From positions 22,523 through 86,522 of the forward strand of contig JAAWAN010000037.1 in NCBI GenBank assembly GCA_022792175.1: a DNA stretch of 64,000 nucleotides, read 5' to 3'. This DNA comes from Provencibacterium sp. (GTDB lineage: Bacteria > Bacillota > Clostridia > Oscillospirales > Ruminococcaceae). The notes beneath the pieces are model-generated. The model searched no databases. It was not told where the DNA came from and saw nothing but the letters and a program-made list of their open reading frames with translations. The position numbers were made by a program, and so were the translations under genes. Shown here piece after piece: positions 58,902-64,000 of this stretch. Numbering within the stretch: the first letter of the stretch is position 1; each line of letters opens with the position of its first letter.

Positions 58902-59066
58902 TTATTCCTTCGGGGTGCGCATCAGGTTTTCCGCGCAGCTGCGCAGCTCCTCGAGGCTGCAGATATCCGCTCCGGCCTGCTTGATATTCTCCTGAACATA
59001 GGGAGGCAGTGAATTGAAATATTGCTGCATGGCGGGGTCATTTTCGATCTGCTTGTTGGTGGGCAT
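58902..59066 (-). CDS. Conserved-looking 54-residue small protein
   Basis: ATG at 59066 behind AAAGGAGAGAG, 54 codons, stop at 58902. It reads MPTNKQIENDPAMQQYFNSL, then PPYVQENIKQAGADICSLEE, then LRSCAENLMRTPKE. It is soluble and helical; the PPYVQENI..G..I.S.EELR..AE pattern suggests a compact helix bundle. Well-formed ribosome binding site and codon use support a real gene. Family not recognised. It is divergent from the DUF4397 gene. Confidence 0.65.
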   Translation of the reverse strand: MPTNKQIENDPAMQQYFNSLPPYVQENIKQAGADICSLEELRSCAENLMRTPKE

Positions 59067-59288
59067 AAGCTCTCTCCTTTTTTGGGCGTCCCTTCACTCT
59101 TTTTGCAGGACGTCCGCTTTATTTTTCATCCCCTATTATCGGCAAAAAAGACCGGCGGCATACAGAAAACGGCCCGCCTGCAAATTTTTTCTCCCCGGCA
59201 GCATCCGCCGCTTTCCTGTTCTCCCGGTCATCCGCTCCTGCCCGCGCATAGGATAATGTGAAACCTACATATAAAGGAGTACATGCCC

Positions 59289-60254
59289 ATGAGCACTCTT
59301 CAGATACTGCGTGCGCAGTGCGAGCCGGAGAAACATATGACCTGGCAGGCGCTGCATCTCCCCGCCTGCTCTTATCTGTCAGAACCTGCTGATTCTGCCT
59401 CTAAAGCCCTCCCGGTATCCGCCGCGCCTGTATATCAAACGGCCGCTGCCGGGGAAAACACCCCTTCACTGCCCATTGCCCCCGCGCCCGGCATTCCCGC
59501 CTATCCGGGGGAGGATACCCCTTCGCTGCCCATTGCCCCCGCGCCCGGCATTCCCGCCTATCCGGGGGAGGATACCCCCTCGCTGCCCATCGCCCCTGCG
59601 CCCGGCATTCCTGCCTATCCGGGTCCGGATGCGGGACGGCCCTGCCAGGTGCGGTTTCTTCATGCCGCATTTGGCTACGACCCGCTGCGCATTCTGGTGG
59701 GCTCCCGTGTCTTCTCCGCGTCACTGGCCTATGCGGGCATGACCGAATACCGCCTGGTGAAGGATGGGTTTCGCGATGTTGTCATTACCAATGCCGTCGG
59801 AGCGCGCCCCATCCTGCTGCGCAGAGATATCCCCTTTCGGGCGGGAGACCGGATTACCGTCGCCATCATTGATACTGATGAGGGGCTCGAGCTGATACAG
59901 ATTCCCGATATCCCCTGCCAGACCCAGATGGGGGGCTGCGGCTCGATGCGCATGGTCAATCTCGCCTTCAACAGCCCCCCGCTGGATATGCGCCTTTATG
60001 ATGGCAGCATTGTCTTTGGCGATGTCCGCTATCGGGAGGTAACCCCCTTTAAGCCGGTGCGCTGCGGAGACTACATGTTCTACCTGATTCCCACAGCGCC
60101 CTGTACAAATCCGGGGCTGGATACGCTCCCCTATGAGCCGCTGGTTTCCTTCGGTATCAATGTCCGGCCGCGGGCCACCTACACCTGCTATGTCCTCGGG
60201 CGGGTTGGCGTTCCCGGCCAGCTGCTCCAGCTGCTGGTCGCCGAGGATGAATAG
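59289..60254 (+). CDS. DUF4397 protein with 19-residue repeats
   Basis: A 321-residue protein. The ATG at 59289 is chosen because AAAGGAG is nine bases upstream; the ATG at 59283 is too close. The N-terminal part has three tandem 19-residue Pro-rich units (GEDTPSLPIAPAPGIPAYP). Then come two DUF4397-like beta modules: VRFLHAAFGYDPLRILVGSR..FRAGDRITVAII and MRMVNLAFNSPPLDMRLYDG..VRCGDYMFYLI, each ending in conserved strands. No signal peptide is seen, which is odd for a family often outside the cell; a spore-surface or cytoplasmic role is possible. It is convergent with ldh. Confidence 0.8.
   Translation: MSTLQILRAQCEPEKHMTWQALHLPACSYLSEPADSASKALPVSAAPVYQTAAAGENTPSLPIAPAPGIPAYPGEDTPSLPIAPAPGIPAYPGEDTPSLPIAPAPGIPAYPGPDAGRPCQVRFLHAAFGYDPLRILVGSRVFSASLAYAGMTEYRLVKDGFRDVVITNAVGARPILLRRDIPFRAGDRITVAIIDTDEGLELIQIPDIPCQTQMGGCGSMRMVNLAFNSPPLDMRLYDGSIVFGDVRYREVTPFKPVRCGDYMFYLIPTAPCTNPGLDTLPYEPLVSFGINVRPRATYTCYVLGRVGVPGQLLQLLVAEDE
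59451..59621. repeat. Three 57-bp tandem repeats in the DUF4397 gene
   Basis: Units at 59451-59507, 59508-59564 and 59565-59621. Units 1 and 2 are nearly identical in DNA; unit 3 has a few silent changes. Each encodes a 19-residue Pro-rich stretch. Exact in-frame tandem repeats can vary in number by slippage. Confidence 0.9.
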
Positions 60255-60263
60255 CCCCTTTTC

Positions 60264-61217
60264 TCAAAGCTGCAGCTGCTGATAGCTTTTCTGCAAAACG
60301 GCGCAGGAGGCGGCAAGCTTTTCCTGCTCCTTCGGCTCAAGCATGAGGGTGAGCACCCGCAGCACCCCTTCCCGCCCGACTACGCAGGGAACGCCGGCAT
60401 AGACCTCCCTTTGCCCATACTCCCCATGCAGCATGGCGGAAACGGTGAGAATGCTGCTCTCGTTGCCGAAAATCGCACGGGTGATGCGCACCATCGCCAT
60501 GCCGATTCCATAGTAGGTGGCCTTTTTGGCGGCGATAATCTGCTGCGCTGCCGAGCGCACCCCTTCGCTGATCTCCTCGAGCGCTGCGCGGGTAAAGCGC
60601 CCATCCGACTGCTCGAGAATGCGCAGCACCGGCTTGGTGGCGAGCATAGCCTGCGACCAGGGGACAAATTCGCTGTCTCCATGTTCGCCTATTACATAGG
60701 CGTGCATGTTGCGCGGGTCAACGGAAAAATAGGCGCCCAGAAGATAACGCAGCCGCGCCGTATCCAGCGCCGTTCCTGTGCCGAAAACCCGGCCCGGCGC
60801 AAGGCCGCTGAGCTTGCAGGCCACCCGGGTCATAATATCCACCGGATTGGTGGCAACGAGCATCAGCCCGTTAAAGCCGCTCTCCATCACCGGGCCGATT
60901 ATCGAGCGGAACACCCCGGCATTTCGCTGCAGAAGCTCCAGCCGCGATTCCCCCGACTTTTGCGCGACACCCGCGCAGATGACAACAATATCGGCATTTT
61001 TGCAGTCCGCATAGCTGCCTGCATAGATTTTCATATGCGAACCGGAGAAGGGGAGGCCGTGGTTTAAATCCATGGCCTCCCCTTCGGCCCGCCTTTTATC
61101 CAGGTCGATGAGCACCAGCTCATCGCAGGCATTCTGGTTGAGGAGTGCATAGGCATAGCTCATCCCCACCATGCCGGTCCCAATGAGGGCAATTTTCCGG
61201 TTATCTGAAAGAACCAT
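60264..61217 (-). CDS. ldh: L-lactate dehydrogenase
   Basis: 317 residues. NAD fold GTGMVGMSYAYALL and LVLIDLDKRRAEGEAMDL, mobile loop AQKSGESRLELLQRN (substrate-orienting Arg), VATNPVDIMTRVA, GTGTALDTARLRY and the catalytic His in IGEHGDSEFVPWS. It reduces pyruvate to L-lactate and regenerates NAD in fermentation. The ATG at 61217 follows GAAAGGAA. It stands alone, convergent with the DUF4397 gene after nine bases, without a hairpin between them. Confidence 0.95.
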   Translation of the reverse strand: MVLSDNRKIALIGTGMVGMSYAYALLNQNACDELVLIDLDKRRAEGEAMDLNHGLPFSGSHMKIYAGSYADCKNADIVVICAGVAQKSGESRLELLQRNAGVFRSIIGPVMESGFNGLMLVATNPVDIMTRVACKLSGLAPGRVFGTGTALDTARLRYLLGAYFSVDPRNMHAYVIGEHGDSEFVPWSQAMLATKPVLRILEQSDGRFTRAALEEISEGVRSAAQQIIAAKKATYYGIGMAMVRITRAIFGNESSILTVSAMLHGEYGQREVYAGVPCVVGREGVLRVLTLMLEPKEQEKLAASCAVLQKSYQQLQL

Positions 61218-61354
61218 CCGTTTTTTCCTTTCCGGGAGGCGGCAGACTGCATGCCCTGGCATGTTCGCGGCGCATCCCAGGAGCTATTCTCTCCCAAAAA
61301 GCGTCCTTTACTCCACGCATTTTGAGGCGGCGTCCATCCGCCCGGCAGACATTT

Positions 61355-62581
61355 TCAGAAGAAATCCTCCTCTGCCGGATACAGGATATCGGGCGGCTGA
61401 TGGGTATAAAAGCAGAGACGGCCGTTTAAAGCGTTTACATAGATTTCATACCGCTTTTCCCCGCTTTTCAGCTCGAAGCACCACACGGGCTCCACCTGCA
61501 GCTCGGTGAGAAAAGCGGAGGGATAAAAGCGGTCATAAACATATTCAAAGGAAATCTGTTCAATCTGAAAGCTCTGCTTTTTAACCAGCGGGTCATGCGG
61601 GGAAAGAAAGCGGTTGACCGCTGCGGTATGGCTCCGAAGCTCCTCCACCGCCTCCTCCAGCGACAGGATGGCAGAAACCGGCCGCACCTTTTGAAAATGA
61701 TAGAGCGTTCCCTGCAGCCCGCGGATGCCTCTGCCGTCTACGGTAAAGCGCAGGCCGGTATAAGCGGAGGAATCCGCATAGCTTTCATCGGCTCCCTCCG
61801 GGCTTTCAAAGCGGGAAACGCTGCCGGTTGCCCGGCGCACCGGCATATCCTGCAAAGTATGTACCATGTAGACCTCATAAAACCCGTTTTCCGAGGGCGG
61901 ACGCCGGTCATAGAGGGCGGCCGTCTCCGGCGGGCAGGGGTCGAAGGCCTCCACCCGGTCTAAAACCAGCGGCAGGCCCATCTCCTTCACGGCTTCTTCC
62001 GCCAGAGCTGCCGCTTCGTCCTCCGTTATGGCGCAGCCCGCGGGCTGCGCCCCGGCAGAGCGGTTCTGCGGGGTTCCCACATAGCAGGCTGCCTTATCGA
62101 TAAGTTCCAGCCCAAAGCGGGTGTGTGCATTCAGGCGCAGGCCGAATTCCTCCGAGTAATCCGGGTCACTATAGCTATTAAAAAGATAGTTGACTGCCTC
62201 CTTCGCTTCCTCCGGCAGCGGCCGGCCGCCCAAAGCCCCGGCGGCCAAATCTACATTTACAGGCTCGGGAATGACCCGGTACTGGCAGACCTCCTCCAGT
62301 GCCGGAACGCACACCTGCGCATCAAAATGCAGGTCGGTGAGAAGGGCGGAGGAGAGGTTGGCATAGCGGGTCTGGTCCTGCAGGTTCAGTTGAAGATACC
62401 GCTCATACCGCTCCGGAGTTGCAATAAGTGTTTGGAGGGCGGAGGAAGCCGGGGCGGGCGAAAGGGTACCAAAATCGAGCGGCTCGTAGCTGGGCGAGGG
62501 CTCCTGCGGCGGATTGCTGCAGCCTGCTGCCAGCAAAGCGGCTGCCAGAAAAAGGGCGAGCTGCCTTTTTGACTTTTTCAT
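61355..62581 (-). CDS. Lipoprotein of unknown function
   Basis: 408 residues. Signal peptide and lipobox AAGC (lipid on C21), a Pro/Ser linker, then a mixed alpha/beta extracellular domain with EEAKEAVNYLFNSYSDPDYS, ITEDEAAALAEEAVKEMGLP and LSLEEAVEELRSH segments that look like PepSY/YpeB-type units, and a closing strand pair (YEIYVNALNGRLCFYTHQPP). The overall design matches large lipoproteins of uncharacterised families in Oscillospiraceae. The ATG at 62581 follows GGAGGGA. Downstream of the NHL protein gene; may be cotranscribed in part. Confidence 0.7.
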   Translation of the reverse strand: MKKSKRQLALFLAAALLAAGCSNPPQEPSPSYEPLDFGTLSPAPASSALQTLIATPERYERYLQLNLQDQTRYANLSSALLTDLHFDAQVCVPALEEVCQYRVIPEPVNVDLAAGALGGRPLPEEAKEAVNYLFNSYSDPDYSEEFGLRLNAHTRFGLELIDKAACYVGTPQNRSAGAQPAGCAITEDEAAALAEEAVKEMGLPLVLDRVEAFDPCPPETAALYDRRPPSENGFYEVYMVHTLQDMPVRRATGSVSRFESPEGADESYADSSAYTGLRFTVDGRGIRGLQGTLYHFQKVRPVSAILSLEEAVEELRSHTAAVNRFLSPHDPLVKKQSFQIEQISFEYVYDRFYPSAFLTELQVEPVWCFELKSGEKRYEIYVNALNGRLCFYTHQPPDILYPAEEDFF

Positions 62582-62690
62582 AAAAATCCCTCCATATGAG
62601 CAGAAAAATAGTCTCGCAATCTTTCGGAAGCGATTCGGTGAATGCAAATCATCAAAATCATCCTCATAAAAACTGCATTCAGACAATCAA

Positions 62691-62739
62691 AAATCTGCCG
62701 GCCCTTTTTTGCAGCGCTGCAGAGAGAGCCGGCAGATTT
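62691..62739 (-). terminator. Terminator after the NHL-repeat gene
   Basis: A 12-bp stem (62691-62702 with 62728-62739) with an inner GCAGCGCTGC hairpin, followed on the minus strand by ATTTTTG. Confidence 0.75.
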
Positions 62740-62746
62740 GCGCTTT

Positions 62747-63808
62747 TCAGCCAAGCGAGAGAACAAAAAGCTTGCGGGAGAAGGGATCGCAGATATAGAG
62801 CTTGTTTCCCTGCGCCAGAAGACCCGCCGGCGAAGTCAGCCCGAAGCTCATCTGCGATTTATCCGAGGCAATCAGCGTAGTAACCTCGCCGCCGGAAATT
62901 TTGCGGATAGCGCTGTTGCCGGTATCGGAAACATACAGGACGCCGTTCTCTCCCGCCGTTATCCCCTGCGGGGAGGAGAAGGCCGCCTGTTTAGCAGACC
63001 CATCGGTCAGAGCGGCCGTCCCGCTCCCGGCCACGAGAGAAGTCTTCCCGTCCGCAATCCGGATAATCCGGTTCGCCCCGGCCTCCGCCACATAGAGGGC
63101 GTTCTCCTGCCAGCAGAGGCCCATCGGTGCCGAGAGGCCTGAAGCCAGGGTGGAAGCGCTGCCGTCCGGCGCGATGACCGATATGGTCCCGGCCAGCGTA
63201 TCCGCTACATAGAGATTGCCCTGCCCATCGGCCGCCAGCCCGGTGGGGCGCTTAAAGGTCAATGGTGAGTCCTTCGTGCTTTTCTTTTTGATATTTTTGC
63301 CGTTGACCGTTTCCACCGTTTCGGTGCGAATCAGCCGCACAGCGCCGTTTTCTGCATCCGAAACCGCCCAGCCGCCCAAAAAGGGGGCAATCGCCCAAGG
63401 CTCCGAAAAATAGCTGGTCTGCATCCCGGCATCGTTATAGCCGCCAAGCGGCTGGCCATAGAGGTCGGTGACCGTTTCGCCGCCGGCATAGACGCTGCTC
63501 TTCCCATTTTTTACAATCCGGATGAGCTTGTTGTAGGTATCGCTCACCAGCAGGGAACCGTCCGGCATGGCCGCAATCCCGTTCGGGCTGCACATGATGT
63601 CGATCCCGCTGACGGTGGAAAGCTTATCGCTGAGCTGCCCGGTATAGGCGCCCGCCGCCGTCTGCTGAATCGAAAAGGATTCCCCGCTCTTTTTTTCTGC
63701 AAGGGCCGTTTTACTGCTCAGCGCACCGGCCCCGGTTTTTGCCAGTGGCAGCGCGGCCAGCAGCGCTGCGCAGAGGGCCAGGGCGCCGATTCCTATCCAT
63801 TTTTTCAT
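62747..63808 (-). CDS. Exported NHL-repeat beta-propeller protein
   Basis: 353 residues: a signal peptide or anchor (~1-30), then five to six NHL-type blades with repeated G-(I/L)-A..G.LYV(A/S)D..N..I motifs (PNGIAAMPDGSLLVSDTYNK, PTGLAADGQGNLYVADTLAG, PQGITAGENGVLYVSDTGNS, PAGLLAQGNKLYICDP). A propeller of this sort binds ligands or proteins outside the cell; no catalytic residues are evident. The ATG follows AAAGGAGAGAG. Its start lies 26 bases after a partial gene at the right edge. Confidence 0.85.
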   Translation of the reverse strand: MKKWIGIGALALCAALLAALPLAKTGAGALSSKTALAEKKSGESFSIQQTAAGAYTGQLSDKLSTVSGIDIMCSPNGIAAMPDGSLLVSDTYNKLIRIVKNGKSSVYAGGETVTDLYGQPLGGYNDAGMQTSYFSEPWAIAPFLGGWAVSDAENGAVRLIRTETVETVNGKNIKKKSTKDSPLTFKRPTGLAADGQGNLYVADTLAGTISVIAPDGSASTLASGLSAPMGLCWQENALYVAEAGANRIIRIADGKTSLVAGSGTAALTDGSAKQAAFSSPQGITAGENGVLYVSDTGNSAIRKISGGEVTTLIASDKSQMSFGLTSPAGLLAQGNKLYICDPFSRKLFVLSLG

Positions 63809-63834
63809 TGCCGCTCTCTCCTTTTTCCCGTTTT

Positions 63835-63999
63835 CTAGTTCTGCCGCAGATAGTAAAAGCCATCTGCCGCCTGCTCCACCCGATAGCCATCGGGCAGAAA
63901 GGGAACGCCGTTCAGCGTTACCGGGTTCGCCGCCTTGCTGCGGATAACGCAGCTGATATTCCAGCCGGCCGGCGCGCTGCCGGTAAGAGAAAGCGCCGG
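63835..63999 (-). CDS. C-terminal end of an unrecognised protein
   Basis: The frame enters from the right edge and ends at the stop at 63835. The visible 54 residues read PALSLTGSAPAGWNISCVIR, SKAANPVTLNGVPFLPDGYR, VEQAADGFYYLRQN. Tyr/Asn/Gly-rich beta-like pattern, possibly an extracellular or surface domain. The family cannot be called. It lies 26 bases before the NHL-repeat gene and is probably in its operon. Confidence 0.55.
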   Translation of the reverse strand, partial: PALSLTGSAPAGWNISCVIRSKAANPVTLNGVPFLPDGYRVEQAADGFYYLRQN

Positions 64000-64000
64000 A

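Noticed and set aside
59246..59274. GCATA-17-CATATAA as a sigma-G promoter for the DUF4397 gene
   Set aside because: The -10 overlaps the ribosome binding site, so a transcript would start after it; two -10 bases also disagree with consensus.
59451..59621. Regular 57-bp repeats as a CRISPR array
   Set aside because: Units are contiguous without spacers, in frame within a protein gene, and encode a Pro-rich peptide repeat.

Overview
The window comes from a low-complexity-free, GC-rich (by eye roughly 57-60 %) Gram-positive chromosome. Gene content and order point to an anaerobic, endospore-forming member of class Clostridia, most likely in the Oscillospiraceae/Acutalibacteraceae area. The evidence is: rimP-nusA-ylxR-ylxQ-infB-rbfA-nrnA-truB-ribF in Firmicute order; an M50 protease-scpA-scpB-DUF2953-gerW-dacF-rluB cluster; sporulation or spore-surface genes (spoVT, gerW, dacF-type carboxypeptidase, sleB, CotF-like pair); meso-diaminopimelate dehydrogenase; L-lactate dehydrogenase; and frequent GTG/TTG starts behind purine-rich ribosome binding sites. 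No rRNA or tRNA gene, prophage, transposase or CRISPR array was seen. This placement is inference; no search was run.

Layout. 1-4.4 kb: end of a two-domain P-II-like protein, an XRE repressor, a small CotF-like spore coat pair, a VOC protein and an orphan F420-0:gamma-glutamyl-ligase-like enzyme. 4.5-8.3 kb: an OmpR-type response regulator, its sensor kinase and an HtrA protease, transcribed leftward. A probable 6S-like RNA lies at 8.5-8.7 kb. 8.8-10.7 kb: an amidohydrolase and a DUF3737 beta-helix protein. 10.7-12.1 kb: a sigma factor translationally coupled to an unusual soluble protein combining methyl-accepting-tip-like repeats with a CheW-like domain. 12.4-16 kb: flavin reductase, YchF, KtrB and a Nudix hydrolase. 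16.0-16.6 kb: a gene-free stretch with two inverted-repeat structures. 17-23 kb: the chromosome segregation/sporulation cluster. 23-31.7 kb: the rimP-to-ribF translation operon. 31.8-34.8 kb: spoVT, then an AT-rich-promoter RloA/RloB (AbiL-like) defence pair. 34.9-40.2 kb: DUF951-prfA-tsaC-coaE-transglycosylase-aminopeptidase. 40.4-40.8 kb: a cluster of DnaA-box-like sites before ddh. 41.7-46.5 kb: rsmA, a second XRE regulator, a DMT exporter, a flavodoxin-like protein with a structured leader, and sleB. 46.7-56.8 kb: ten leftward genes with tiny gaps, combining surface-polymer functions (GT2, two EpsG-like proteins, SGNH hydrolase, GH18 lipoprotein) with the activated-methyl cycle (mtnN, luxS), mutY and radC. 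57-64 kb: a stress-like protein, an alpha/beta hydrolase, a DUF4397 repeat protein, ldh and secreted/lipoprotein genes.

The most unusual items are (i) a dispersed palindromic element of about 159 bp, present twice, with matching terminal inverted repeats and internal hairpins whose stems differ in sequence but keep pairing; (ii) the sigma-factor/MCP-tip/CheW locus without any chemotaxis genes nearby; (iii) the inverted-repeat element at 16.3-16.6 kb; (iv) the DnaA-box cluster; and (v) two promoters with the same sigma-G-like layout ahead of the CotF-like genes and spoVT.
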